In this document: one piece after another, positions 1 through 11,100 of the stretch
How positions within the stretch are numbered: position 1 is the stretch's first letter
Layout: each line of letters starts with the position of its first letter
Assembly: GCA_031772625.1 (NCBI GenBank)
Contig: CM062811.1
Location: 647,168,606 to 647,232,605, forward strand
DNA length: 64,000 nucleotides
Direction: 5' to 3'
DNA from: Pinus tabuliformis
Lineage: Eukaryota > Streptophyta > Pinopsida > Pinales > Pinaceae
Position numbers and translations under genes: made by a program
The notes under the pieces: generated by a model
The model's input: the letters and a program-made list of their open reading frames with translations, nothing else
Told to the model about the DNA's origin: nothing
Databases searched by the model: none

Positions 1-809
1 TGAGGACCTGGGTTAGGGCCTATTGCGGAAGATAGAAACATAATTTGCTCATAGAAACATATGAGCATGAAGGGTGCAAGACACCTTTGTTTGAAGGATA
101 CTGGAAGATGGCAGCGTGGAACAAGGAAACAGGGAATGACAAAGGGAACGAGGGTATCATGGTTTTAGTAAGGGAGAAAGAAGGTCTTCTCATTCAGTTA
201 GAAAAAGCAGACTCAAATAAGAAATTCCTTTGGTTTAAAATATCAGAAAATGGAAACCACATCAGAATTACAACATGATATTTTGCGCCACAAGTTTAAA
301 AAATCTATAAAGGTAGAGGGCTTGACCACAAAGATCGATTTGCAGCCTTAAAAGTGGATATTGTAACTTATTCGCAGCTAGGTGAAGTCCTTATAGTGGG
401 TGATTTCAATGCTAAGACTACAAGTGAGCAAGTTAGCATTCTTTGTTGTAAAGATGATTGCGACCCTATTTGGCTTACAGAAGAGAGTAATCATCAGTGG
501 GAAAGAATCTCAGAGGACAATGCCTATAATCTCTTTGGTGAACAATTGCTTACTCTATGTGGGGCCTTTGATTTAGTCATTTGCAATGGCTTGAATAGAT
601 GGGCAAAGTTCAGTAATTTCACTTACAATACTTGCAATGGAGCAAGTGTAGTAGATTATGTAATTTGCTCGCATGGTTTGTGTGAGAAAATGGAGGAAGT
701 CTTGATTGGAGATCCACTGTGGAACTTAAAATCAGATCACAAGCCAATTTATTTATGTTTCTCTTGGACTGGAAGAAACAATTAGAGTAAAAAATTCAGC
801 ATGTCCAGC
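1..809 (+). pseudogene. LINE-A, 5' piece (endonuclease region)
   Basis: This is the upstream part of a non-LTR retrotransposon ORF2 relic that continues at 7511 after an inserted LTR element. The frame 354-785 (143 aa) carries the end of an apurinic-type endonuclease/exonuclease (EEP) fold: GDFNAKT near its residue 17 and SDHKPI near residue 128, the two signature motifs that supply the catalytic Asp/Asn and the Asp-His pair. The enzyme family nicks target DNA to prime reverse transcription. The frame upstream (45-278) includes residues that fit the preceding part of the same domain. The N-terminal catalytic Glu region is not visible and the piece runs off the window edge, so its true start is unknown. 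It is a decayed copy, not an expressed gene. Confidence 0.8.
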
Positions 810-814
810 AAAAC
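810..814. repeat. Target-site duplication AAAAC (left)
   Basis: Five bases AAAAC immediately precede the left LTR, and the same five follow the right LTR at 7506-7510. This is the integrase-type 5-bp duplication expected for an LTR retrotransposon insertion. Confidence 0.9.
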
Positions 815-1096
815 TGATGCAGGAGCATCAAGGGTATTTTTTGATTTGTAAATATGTTAGAAAAGGGGGTGTGACAATTTTTAATATTTTATTTAATTAA
901 TTTGTTATTTTAAATAAAATAGGAGGAAGTGGGGATTTTTGTAAATATCCTTTTATTAATTAAAAGGATATGTGAGAATTTAGTTAGTTAAGGATATGAA
1001 GGGATAAGATTCTAGATAATAGAGTTTGTTGAGATATTCTAGTGGTGTTGAGATATTAAGGGGATTGAGCATTTAATTAGATCATTTTTAAAATTG

Positions 1097-1105
1097 TATA
1101 AATTA
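1097..1105 (+). promoter_or_regulatory. TATA-like box in the left LTR
   Basis: TATAAATTA lies about 280 bases into the LTR. The same box is conserved in the right LTR at 5586-5594. An AATAAAA follows ~235 bases downstream in both copies, as expected for the U3-R-poly(A) order of an LTR. Function is inferred from sequence only. Confidence 0.5.
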
Positions 1106-2528
1106 GAAGGCCTCAAAGGCAAATGGGACACTTGAATAGTGAGAGTGAGAGTGTGAGCAGTGAAGGGGTTTCTATTTGGCAGCCTTCAGCAATTGTAAAG
1201 GGCCAAATAATTGGAAATCAGGCCTAGGAAAGGATTGTATTACAAGTGTTTTGTGTGTCAATACAACCTTTGATTTTTTACTGTATGTCCAGTATTGAGT
1301 TTGCGTGAGATTGGATTTATGTGTTCAATGAATAAAATGAAATTAGGTTGTAATGAATTGTATGTATCTGTGGAATAGAGATTCGATTTTATATCTCACT
1401 CTCAAGTTTTATATTACAAATTCAATTCAGAAAGTGATGAAGGTCGAATGCATTAATGAAAAGCCGACTAATGTTATTGACTGCGCTGGTGATGCGAATG
1501 ATGGAATTAAAAATAATTATTAATGGAAATGTCCAACATGAAATTAAGCCTGCATTCTCTGTGGGAAGGATTGTATTTCGTTTCATTGAAGTTGAAAGCG
1601 TTGTTCTATGTCAATTAGTGGATCCATATTATAATTGCTATCTTCAGAAATCGATTAGGTATGTTGGGTAAATCGATCTTTACATACATCGATTTGAGCA
1701 TTTGCTGTGATATGTAGCGCTGGAATTGTGTGGGTAAATCGATTGCTGTGATATGTAGCGCTGGATGTGTGTTCATTGCAATCATTTCAAGTCCACATGC
1801 TGTTTGGCACTAACAATGCAAGTGTCAAAGATACAGATTGAATGGAAGCGCACAGGTGTGTTTCCGCAAATCATACAAGGAGAGAAGCGTTGTTTCAGCT
1901 GAGTAGAAGAATGTTGACATTTAACTTCAGAAATTGTGTTTCAAGTAAATCGATCGCATGGTGTAACTCTGGGTGTAAAGGCATAGCTAAAGGTAAAAGG
2001 CGCTACTGTGTAATTGTTCTGCGTGATGAAGATTGGAACAGAATGGTGTCTAAATGAATGCAGGGTCAAATTTATGACTGTTCGTGTGAGATTTCATATC
2101 GTGGTATTATTATGAGTTCGTGGGCGAAAAAAGCCACGGTTTTGTAGTCACGTGGAGCTGGAGCATACACTGGTTAGTTTTTGCGTTAAGTTGAAGCACC
2201 TGCAAAGCAGAACTGTGCGTGAATTCGATCCATATGTTATCCATAAAGAACAGAAGCCGTGGGTTATCTGAAGATTGTGTTAGTAAGGTTGTATCAATAT
2301 TGAATGGCATTAAACCCAGCGTGAAGCAGTGGCTAATCTGTCAGAAGCTGCGTGCTTGAAGGTAAATCTTGTGCAAAGTCTGTGACCGATATTGTTTACA
2401 TTATATGCTGAGTAGAAAAGTCGATTTGAATGTTGAACACCGATCTATTGTGTGATGGTTAATACGATTAATTCTGTGGAAATCGAGTGAAGTTTGTCAT
2501 CGATGTTTGCTGTGTTAGCAATGGAAAA

Positions 2529-2530
<2 letters not shown>

Positions 2531-2593
<63 letters not shown>

Positions 2594-2606
2594 TATATAT
2601 ATATAG
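2531..2606. repeat. (AT)n microsatellite in the left LTR
   Basis: A nearly uninterrupted AT dinucleotide run follows the conserved AAATCGAT. The right LTR has the same tract at about 7003-7085, with an added GTAT run. Confidence 0.9.
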
Positions 2607-3022
2607 CCATTGAATTATTTGCTGGATCGGTCGATATGAACATTTGGATGTTGGCAGTGATGATCAGTTATATGTAATGCTGAAACTATGAGTGATGCCA
2701 TCGATACCTCATTGCCATCAACATTTCAATCATGACTGTGTTTTTTTTACTGTGCGCTGCATAATTTTTTAATCAAATTGATTCACACGTTGTTTGGATA
2801 CATTGTGGGCATGGTTGTATTGAGTTATATGAATGGGAGTTCAAAGTGTTTGATGGGGCGTTTGTTCTTGAACAGAATTGAGCTTTAAGTTGTTAATACA
2901 TCTTGATTGAGGCATATATGTTAGTTGTATACATCCAAACAGTCAAGACAGTGATTCTGGGATTATGAAAAGAGGAAAATTTTGTTAAGAGTAGGAAAGT
3001 TCTAATTTTCCTACATCATTTT

Positions 3023-3034
3023 TGGTATCAGAGC
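3023..3034 (+). promoter_or_regulatory. Primer binding site (tRNA-iMet)
   Basis: TGGTATCAGAGC lies four bases after the left LTR end. It is the standard plant primer site complementary to the 3' end of initiator methionine tRNA, and it sets the element orientation as plus. Confidence 0.9.
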
Positions 3035-3481
3035 CTGGCTCTGTTGAGATTGAAGAATGTTTGTTTTCTGAATGAAGACAGAAGGTTTTGTTGAAGAGCT
3101 GGAATAGCTCTGGGAGAGGATTCAAGTTTTTTTTTAATTTAGTTAATTGCATGTGGTGAATGAATGTCGGATTGTGAAACTGATGAAGATGGCAGCACAG
3201 GTATGCAAGTGCAGTTGAGGAAGGAAGCAAGATCAACAGGATCTTGAAAGGTGAGATTGTGTAGTTGATATTTAACTCTGGTTTGAAGACTATTTACAGA
3301 ACTTGGTTGCAGGCATAGTGGAGAAATCTTAGCAGGAAGAAGCAAATCACAGCTTGAGAGCAGTGATGGAATCCAACAGAGGATTCTAGGTGTGTGGCAG
3401 AACCTAAAGATTCAACGGAGGTTGAATGAAAAGGACAAGTGTGTTCTTAAGAGTTGCAGATGAGAAAAGCCTGAAGGAGCA

Positions 3482-3958
3482 GTGGAGAATGCTCGAAAGG
3501 TTCCAGCAGAGGACCGGGTGATTACCAAAAGACCAGATCCGGAGGAAGGGATTGGTGAGGTAAGTGGCAGCAGGAGAGGTTACTGTTGCAGAGGCTTGAT
3601 GCAACTCATGAGTGAGAAACTCATGGCGAAGGAAATGACTACTGAAAGTCATAAAGGAGAAAGCAGAGGTTCAGAGGGAAACCACATTAGAATGAGGGAG
3701 AAAGATGCTAAGGCAAATGGCATATTGAAGCAGTGGACTAATGAAGAGTACGAGAAAGAGAAAGCTGAGATCGCAATTCATCTTGAGTTATTGATGGAGT
3801 TGTTGCAGGAGAATATGAAAGGCCAGAGACATGGTTGGCTGATGAGGAAGAGAGTGAAGTGGCAGAGGCTACAGCAGAAAAGGGATCGACAGATAAACAT
3901 GCAGTTAACAGAAGAGTTGAAGAAGCTCGAGCAGATGATGGATGTACAGTTGAGATGA
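3482..3958 (+). CDS. Unrecognised charged, coiled-coil-like ORF of the LTR element
   Basis: A 158-aa frame lies in the interior of the non-autonomous LTR element. It is rich in Glu, Lys, Arg, Gln and Met. Its C-terminal half (about residues 75-158) has long heptad-like Leu/Met spacing typical of coiled coils. I see no zinc knuckle, protease or polymerase motif. It could be a remnant of a gag-like structural protein or a captured host segment; nothing here decides between these. The ORF at 3980-5269 lies just downstream and has a similar composition. Confidence 0.4.
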   Translation: MENARKVPAEDRVITKRPDPEEGIGEVSGSRRGYCCRGLMQLMSEKLMAKEMTTESHKGESRGSEGNHIRMREKDAKANGILKQWTNEEYEKEKAEIAIHLELLMELLQENMKGQRHGWLMRKRVKWQRLQQKRDRQINMQLTEELKKLEQMMDVQLR

Positions 3959-3979
3959 GAAGAACTCAGAGCAGCTGAG

Positions 3980-5269
3980 TTGGAAGAGGAGGTTTCCATT
4001 GATGAAACAGAGGAGGAGATCATTGATGATTTCTTGAGTTATTGGGTAGATCCAGACCAGCTGGATAATGTGAACTCTTGTATTTTTGTAGCTGATAATT
4101 TTGATGTGGTTACAGGGGCTGAGGAGGATGCGCAATCTTGTGAAGTTGTCGCAAGTGTGGAAAGGAGTCTTTCAGGAGATAAGTACTCTGAAGAAGAAAG
4201 TAGTGATGCTTTTACTGTTACAGTACAGGAGGAAGTTCATATGAATGAAAAGGAGATTCAGCTGGAAGAGTTGGTATATGAACCGACGGTTAAAGTTGTT
4301 GAAACTTGTAGTTTTCAAACTGACAAGTTGTGTATGAATGCAGGGATGATACATGATGATGATCAATTGTTTTTATTAAGTGATGGACAGATAACTGAGT
4401 TTATTGCAGGAGTTGAGAATCAGAATTATGTTCTGATAACAGATGATGAGATGGTGACAACAGAAAGCTTGGCTTGTGAAAGTATTGAAGATTGCACAGA
4501 AAGTTTCTCAAAGGAGATGACAGGTTTATGGCATGAGTTAAGGGTTCTGGAGCAGAGACTAGAAGCACAGAGGATAAGTGTTCAGAGTATAAAAACAGAG
4601 ATGAATGGAAATAAAGAGGTTCCAGAACACAGAGGTATTCTCGAAGAAGATGATGTCGAGGAGAGACTAACTGATAGTCTCAAGAATGATTGGGATCAAC
4701 ATACTGAAGTGCTGGCAGTGGGAAGTAAGGCACTAAGGCCTTATGATTTTTATTCTAACAAGTGTTTTGTGAATGCAGGTATTGTTGCAGGTACTAGTGA
4801 ATATTTGACTCAGTCGAGCAGTCAAATGAAGGGAGAAGAGGTTTTCTGTTCCAGAAGACAAGAGGGAATGGATGATCGGGTGGCAGTCAGAACAGAAACA
4901 AGCATAGAAGCAAGAAGTCAGCAAGTGACAGTACAAATAGAGAAAGTAAAAACTGAGCAAGCCGTCTTAGCTCAGCAGACAGTTAGAAATCAGCAGCCGG
5001 GAGATTTATTGGACCGAGAGATTGAAAGCATCAAAAAATTGATGATGAAAGTATCCCGGAAGAGGTCAGCAGCAAGAAAGAAAAGGAAAGACAATAAGAG
5101 AAAGACAGCGAAAGATAGCAAGAGCAGAGCAAGTGGAGCATTACAGCACAAAATATGGAAACCTGGAGGACAACAACAGATAACAACAACAATAAAGCAA
5201 TTGACAAGCACGGAAAGATTACAAAATAAAATTTGGGATCCAGGAGGAAATAATTATCCAGACTTATGA
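3980..5269 (+). CDS. Unrecognised acidic 429-aa ORF of the LTR element
   Basis: This is the longest frame in the interior of the 815-7505 element. The first ~230 residues are strongly acidic (many Glu/Asp runs). The middle (about 185-205) and about 315-360 look coiled-coil forming. The C-terminus (about 360-400) is a Lys/Arg-rich stretch that could be a nuclear-localisation or nucleic-acid-binding tail. No gag major homology region, CCHC knuckle, protease, reverse transcriptase or integrase motif is visible. Two short internal segments (ending near residues 118 and 272) share the pattern K-C-x-N-A-G, suggesting an ancient internal duplication. I cannot name the family. A 1.3-kb open frame in a non-autonomous element suggests past selection or recent capture. 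Confidence 0.5.
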   Translation: MEEEVSIDETEEEIIDDFLSYWVDPDQLDNVNSCIFVADNFDVVTGAEEDAQSCEVVASVERSLSGDKYSEEESSDAFTVTVQEEVHMNEKEIQLEELVYEPTVKVVETCSFQTDKLCMNAGMIHDDDQLFLLSDGQITEFIAGVENQNYVLITDDEMVTTESLACESIEDCTESFSKEMTGLWHELRVLEQRLEAQRISVQSIKTEMNGNKEVPEHRGILEEDDVEERLTDSLKNDWDQHTEVLAVGSKALRPYDFYSNKCFVNAGIVAGTSEYLTQSSSQMKGEEVFCSRRQEGMDDRVAVRTETSIEARSQQVTVQIEKVKTEQAVLAQQTVRNQQPGDLLDREIESIKKLMMKVSRKRSAARKKRKDNKRKTAKDSKSRASGALQHKIWKPGGQQQITTTIKQLTSTERLQNKIWDPGGNNYPDL

Positions 5270-5291
5270 CCAGGTGGTCATGAATTTTCTT

Positions 5292-5303
5292 ACATGGGGA
5301 GTC
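5292..5303 (+). promoter_or_regulatory. Polypurine-like tract before the right LTR
   Basis: A short G-rich purine run (ATGGGGAG) abuts the right LTR start, at the place where plus-strand priming of an LTR element occurs. It is short and imperfect. Confidence 0.55.
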
Positions 5304-7000
5304 TGATGCAGGAGCATCAAGGGTATTTTTTTATTTGTAAATATGTTAGAAAAGGGGGTGTGACAATTTTTAATATTTTATTTAATTAATTTGTTATTTT
5401 AAATAAAATAGGAGGAAGTGAGGATTTTTGTAAATATCCTTTTATTAATTAAAAGGATATGTGAGAATTTAGTTAGTTAAGGATATGAAGGGATAAGATT
5501 CTAGATAATAGGATTTGTTGAGATATTCTAGTGGTGTTGAGATATTAAGGGGATTGAGCATTTAATTAGATCATTTTTAAAATTGTATAAATTAGAAGGC
5601 CTCAAAGGCAAATGGGACACTTGAATAGTGAGAGTGAGAGTGTGAGCAGTGAAGGGGTTTCTGTTTGGCAGCCTTCAGCAATTGTAAAGGGCCAAATAAT
5701 TGGAAATCAGGCCTAGGAAAGGATTGTATTGTAAGTGTTTTGTGTGTCAATACAGCCTTTGATTTTTTACTGTATGTCCAGTATTGAGTTTGCGTGAGAT
5801 TGGATTTATGTGTTCAATGAATAAAACGAAATTTGGTTGTAATGAATTGTACATATCTGTGGAATAGAGATTCGATTTTATATCTCACTCTCAAGTTTTA
5901 TATAATTTACAAATTTAATTCAAAAGTGATGAATGTCGAATGCATTAATGAAAAGCCGACTAATGTCATTGACTGCGTTGGTGATGCGAATGATGGAATT
6001 AAAAATAATTATTAATGGAAATGTCCAACATGAAATTAAGCCTGCATTCTCTGTGGGAAGGATTGTATTTCGTTTCATTGAAGTTGAAAGCGTTGTTCTA
6101 TGTCAATTAGTGGATCCATATTATAATTGCTATCTTCAGAAATCGATTAGGTATGTTGGGTAAAACGATCTTTACATACATCGATTTGAGCATTTGCTAT
6201 GATATGTAGCGCTGGAATTGTGTGGGTAAATCGATTGCTATGATATGTAGCGTTGGATGTGTGTTCATTGCAATCATTTCAAGTCCACATGTTGTTTGGC
6301 ACTAACAATGCAAGTGTCAAAGATACAGATTGAATGGAAGTGCATAGGTGTGTTTCCGCAAATCATACAAGGAGAGAAGCATTGTTTCAGTTGAGTAGAC
6401 GAATGTTGACATTTAACTTCAGAAATTGTGTTTCAAGTAAATCGATCGCATGGTGTAACTCTGGGTGTAAAGGCACAACTAAAGGTAAAAGGCGCTACTG
6501 TGTAATTGTTCTGCGTGATGAAGATTGGAACAGAATGGTGTCTAAATGAATGCAGGGTCAAATTTATGACTGTTCCTGTGATTATGAGTTCGTGGGCGAA
6601 AAAAGCCACGGTTTTGTAGTCACGTGGAGCTGGAGCATACACTGGTTAGTTTTTGCGTTAAGTTGAAGCACCTGCAAAGCAGAACTGTGCGTGAATTCGA
6701 TCCATATGTTATCCATAAAGAACAGAAGTTGTGGGTTATCTGAAGATTGTGTTAGTAAGGTTGTATCAATATTGAATGGTATTAAACCCAGCGTGAAGCA
6801 GTGGCTAATCTGTCAAAAGTTGTGTGCTTGAAGGTAAATCTTGTGCAAAGTCTGTGACTGATATTGCTTACATTATATGTTGAGTAGAAAAGTCGATTTG
6901 AATGTTGAACATTGATCTATTGTGTGATGGTTAATACGATTAATTCTGTGGAAATCGAGTGAAGTTTGTCATCGATGTTTGCTTTGTTAGCAATGGAAAA

Positions 7001-7076
<76 letters not shown>

Positions 7077-7505
7077 GTATGTATAGCCATTGAATTATTT
7101 GCTGGATCGGTCGATATGAACATTTGGATGTTGGCAGTGATGATCAGTTATATGTAATGCTGAAACTATGAGTGATGCCATCGATACCTCATTGTCATCA
7201 ACATTTCAATCATGACTGTGTTTTTTTACTGTGCGCTGCATAATTTTTTAATCGAATTGATTCACACGTTGTTTGGATACATTGTGGGCATGGCTGTATT
7301 GAGTTATATGAATGGGAGTTCAAAGTGTTTTATGGGGCGTTTGTTCTTGAACAGAATTGAGCTTTAATTAGTTAAGCTACTAATACATCTTGATTGAGGC
7401 ATATATGTTAGTTGTATACATCCAAACAGTCAAGACAGTGATTCTGGGATTATGAAAAGAGGAAAATTTTGTTAAGAGTAGGAAAGTTCTAATTTTCCTA
7501 CATCA
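5304..7505 (+). repeat. Right LTR of the non-autonomous element
   Basis: This is a 2202-base copy of the left LTR with the same TGATG...CATCA ends, a TATA-like box at 5586-5594 and AATAAAA at 5820-5826. It differs from the left copy by roughly fifty substitutions, a few small indels and a changed AT microsatellite. Confidence 0.9.
7003..7085. repeat. (AT)n-(GTAT)n microsatellite in the right LTR
   Basis: An AT dinucleotide run at the same LTR position as 2531-2606, followed by about five GTAT units absent from the left LTR. Confidence 0.9.
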
Positions 7506-7510
7506 AAAAC
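7506..7510. repeat. Target-site duplication AAAAC (right)
   Basis: It matches 810-814 exactly and sits directly after the right LTR. LINE-A coding sequence resumes just beyond it. Confidence 0.9.
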
Positions 7511-9925
7511 CTCCCACTGGGCAGAATTCTTTTGACCCCAGAAAATTGTAATACCTTCAAAATGACGTAGAGAGGCTCTTCGAGAAGGAGAAAATCACAA
7601 TTCACAACCTTCGTAGTCATGAATTAACACATTTAATTCAATGCGCACTTGCAAAGTGCAAAAGAGAAAAAATTAAGAAGTATGAAACAAATTGCTTTCC
7701 GGTTAATGCTTGGTTTGATGAGGAATGCAAAAAGGCAAGGAGAATGTGGAAAGAGTCAAACAAGGATAACATAAAGCTCAAAGCTTACAAGAAGTTATTA
7801 AGCAAGAAAAAGACCGATTTCATGGTTTCAATGAGGGAAGAACTAATCTTCCTTGGGAAAAATAAACCCAAATTATTTTGGAAGGAGCTCCAACTGAAAA
7901 AGATACAAATTGGAAATAGTATTACAACTTCTAAATGGTTTGACTATGCAAGACAACTCTATGAGCAAGATCCCAAGGGTGACCCTCCCCCCTTGGTCAA
8001 CACTGATACTGAACTCTTCATGGTGCAAGAGGTAGAGATGGGTATCAAGAAATTAGGTGTTGGAAAAGTAAAAGACTTAGTTGAACTACAAGAAAAATAT
8101 CTAAAGTGGGGCTTAAAAATTCTTGCACCTCACATTACAACAATTTTCAACAACATCATACAACAAGGGCTCACCACATATTGAACAACTAGTATGGCAC
8201 TACCTCTTTTCAAGAGCAGTGACATCAATAATCCCTCCAATTATAGGACCATCATGATAAACCCTTTGTTTGAAAAGCTATTTGGAAGCATGCTATAAAA
8301 AAAAATTAGCAAGTGGGCAGAAGAAAGAGATAAGCGTGCTAAAGGGCAAGCAGGTTTTAGACCTAAACATTCCACAGTCGATCATTGTATAACTTGGCAC
8401 ATCATTGAAAAAGTTTGGGATAAAAAGAAAGAAGTCTTTTGTTGCTTTGTTGATTTCAGAAAAATGTTTTCCTTGGTTCTTGGGGATAAAATTTGGCACA
8501 GAATGGAGGAACTTGGGGTTCCTAAACATTTGAGAGTAGTTGTGCATAGGCTGTATGAAGATGTAAAAGTCAAAATTAGAACTTCAACAAGCATTTCTAA
8601 AAGTTTCAGAAGCGATATCGGGGTCAAGCAAGGTTGCCCACTGTCTCCTACCCTTTTTGTTTATTTATCAACAAGCTTGAGGAGTGGTTAAATTCGCAAG
8701 GGGGTGATGGTATCTATTTGGGCAAGTTTGTTATAAGACATTTTTTGTATGTAGATGACCTTATTCTGCTTGCTAAATCATCTCTTGGTTTGCAAGAGAA
8801 CTTACTATCCCTTTAGCATTTTTGTAGAAGTGTGGAGATGCAATTCAATATCAGCAAACCGAAAGTAGTGGTTTTCTCTAAGAAAAGAAAACATAACCAA
8901 CATAAGTTCTACTTTGAAGGCAACATTTTGGAAGAAGTTGCGGATTACAAATATCTCAGAATTAACTTCAACAAAAATCTAAGTTGGAATGGTTGTAGAA
9001 AGAAAATAACTTTGGGGGGTTGGGAAGCATTTTATGCTTTTCAAAAGTAGAGAGGCAGAGTTATGGGATTGGAAAACCACTCAAACTCTTTTTGGGCTTC
9101 TAGTGATTCTGGTGATTCTCTATGCTTGTGAACTATGGGCCAACAGTACATCCGACATGCAATCGAGACAAATTGAGAAAATTCAGAAGCATTTGATTAC
9201 AAACAAACTCAAGATTAAAAGTGCAATTCCTTATGCTAGATTGTTAAGTGAAACATGGACTGCTCCTATTGAAGCAATTGCTATGGTGCGAGTCATAAGG
9301 TATTTAAAAAAAATTGAGAAAATGAAAGAGGGTAGATGGCCTAAGGTTGTTTTTAATGACAGATTATGCAAGAGAAAAAATAATTGGATGCAGCAAAATA
9401 ACAAATGGTTTAGTAAATGGGGTATTTTCTTGAACGCGTGTCCCATAAACAACAAAGAGATAAAAGCTTTTGCTATGGGAAAGTTCCACAAGCATACTTG
9501 GGATAAGGAGCTAGGAAGAAAGAAAAAGTACTATATTGAAGTGTTTAATCCCACTCATAGTCATCAACCAAAATCATACATAGAGGCCAACATCTCTTGG
9601 AGAGCCAAAATTCTTATTGCTCAGTTAAGGACTAATTCTCATCAACTCTATTGTGAAACAGGGCACTGAAAAAGACCAAAAGAAGTGTGGGAGGAAAGAG
9701 TGCATTTTTTGTTCTTCTGGAAAAGTGGAAACGGAAAAACATTTTATTTTAGAATGTGAGGCTTTCAAAGACAAAAGGGAAAATTATGCAGATATGCTAG
9801 CAGCTAGCGCTTGAGATAATCTATTTAGTGAGGGGTTTGTCGAGAAGCTGGGAGCATTTGTTTTGAAGCTTCACAAAAAAGGGGCTGAATACATCAAACG
9901 GATGAAGAAACAATCTGTCCCATAA
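7511..9925 (+). pseudogene. LINE-A, 3' piece (reverse transcriptase to C-terminal zinc finger)
   Basis: This continues the LINE split by the LTR element. The frame 7744-8184 is the linker and RT N-terminal region. 8340-8690 carries AGFRPKHST and GVKQGCPLSPTLF, RT blocks typical of non-LTR elements. 8634-8816 carries the active-site motif YVDD (RHFLYVDDLILLAKS). 9034-9669 is the thumb/C-terminal region, and a Cys-rich finger with spacing C-x2-C...H-x4-C lies near 9690-9760. Coding similarity ends at about 9925. Several frame changes and stops separate these frames (for example after 8184, near 8690, near 8816 and after 9669), so it is inactive. No RNase H follows RT, unlike the L1 copies elsewhere in this window, so it belongs to a different LINE clade that I cannot assign. 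No clear poly(A) tail or target duplication was found. Confidence 0.85.
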
Positions 9926-11100
9926 ACTATCTTTAACCTCGTAGACGTTCAAATAATTTCTTTTTCTATATAAATATTTATTTGGGCTTAATTTGTGAAC
10001 AAAATCATTTTTTTAAAAGAAAGAAACTTTTTAACCCTCATTTATGGCATGGTTGCTATTTCTCATTTGATTTCTCAATTCTTATTTGTGATAGCCTATT
10101 TCTTTGGTTACTAAAATGAGTTTATCCCTTATTGGTTAGGGGATAAATGCCCTCCCCAAACAAAATATTTGATTAAGAAGCTTTGAACACATGATTATTA
10201 ATAGGTAGGGATTTTAGTCTTTTATATATAACTTTTTACAATTTCTTTTAACGTCGTGTCAACACATCATTGGGAAATGTTTTTTAATGCCATTTATTAT
10301 CATTTTTTTTTGTCATTGATTGTTTGCTTTTTACAAGAGGGTAAAAGATTTTAAAAAGTTGGTTTATGTTATTTTTCAAATGATTGCTTGCTTTTTAGGA
10401 GAAGGTATAAGATTTCAAATAAGGTTGATTTACATTATTGTTCAAATGTTTTGAGCTTATGGTAGATTTTGGAACCTAATAGGTAAGGAGCAAAGTCAAT
10501 TGTTAACTTTACTCTATAACCATTAGAGAACGAGAAAAGTCAATTGTTAACTTTATTCTAGAACAATTAGATACATACGTGGGATCTTAAATGGATATTA
10601 GAATGGTCTTTCAAATGGATCGTTTTCACACCTTTTTAAGAGAGTCCGGTCAACTACATAAATATATTTGGAATAATTTTTATTATTTTTCAACAAAAGT
10701 TTCTCAAAAACATGTCTATAAATTTATTGTAGTTTATCATTTTTCTTTAAAAAAAATCAATTCATGATTATTGATTCTTTGTATGAGGTCATATGTGGTT
10801 GATATTATTTTCCTTTTATTTTTATTAGATTATAATTATAGTTTATTATAATTAATGAATCATAATATTGTAATATTTCTATGTGGAAGTTCCATATGAT
10901 GTGATTAAACAATATTGTAATATTGTAATATTTCTAAGTGGAAGTTCCATCCCATGTGATTATGCTTAAGTGAAAATGATTTTTTTTAATATTTTAACTA
11001 TAAAATTAATTGTTATGTAATTTTAAAAATGTTTATTGGTTATATATTTGACAAATTATATAACAATTGTTACATGCATATAGATGCATATTGAAATTAT
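9926..11100. other. AT-rich gene-free DNA with small tandem duplications
   Basis: No coding similarity is seen. Three short, diverged tandem duplications are visible: ~64-67-bp copies at 10318-10381 and 10382-10448, 36-bp copies at 10492-10527 and 10536-10571, and 44-bp copies at 10864-10907 and 10919-10962. All look like ordinary slippage-type duplications in AT-rich DNA. Confidence 0.7.

Larger units (their letters stand above)
815..3018 (+). repeat. Left LTR of the non-autonomous element
   Basis: The LTR starts TGATGCAGG and ends CCTACATCA, giving matched inverted ends. It contains a TATA-like box at 1097-1105, a poly(A)-signal-like AATAAAA at 1331-1337 and a long (AT)n tract near 2531-2606. 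If the TATA box and signal are real, the transcript start lies near 1125, and U5 would be unusually long (about 1.6 kb). Confidence 0.9.
815..7505 (+). mobile_element. Non-autonomous LTR retrotransposon (LARD/TR-like) inside LINE-A
   Basis: The element is 6.7 kb. It has two ~2.2-kb LTRs (815-3018 and 5304-7505), an initiator-Met tRNA primer site just after the left LTR, a short purine-rich tract before the right LTR and a perfect AAAAC target duplication. The LTR ends are TGATG...CATCA. The 2.3-kb interior shows no recognisable gag, protease, reverse transcriptase or integrase. It holds instead a glutamate-rich, coiled-coil-like coding region. It therefore resembles a large retrotransposon derivative that depends on enzymes from another element. 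LTR divergence is roughly 2-3% by my hand comparison, so the insertion is moderately old. It interrupts LINE-A between the endonuclease and reverse transcriptase parts. The structure looks whole as a non-autonomous unit. Confidence 0.9.

Noticed and set aside
6966-7157. Frame rich in YIYIYI repeats
   Set aside because: It is a translation of the (AT)n microsatellite in the LTR.
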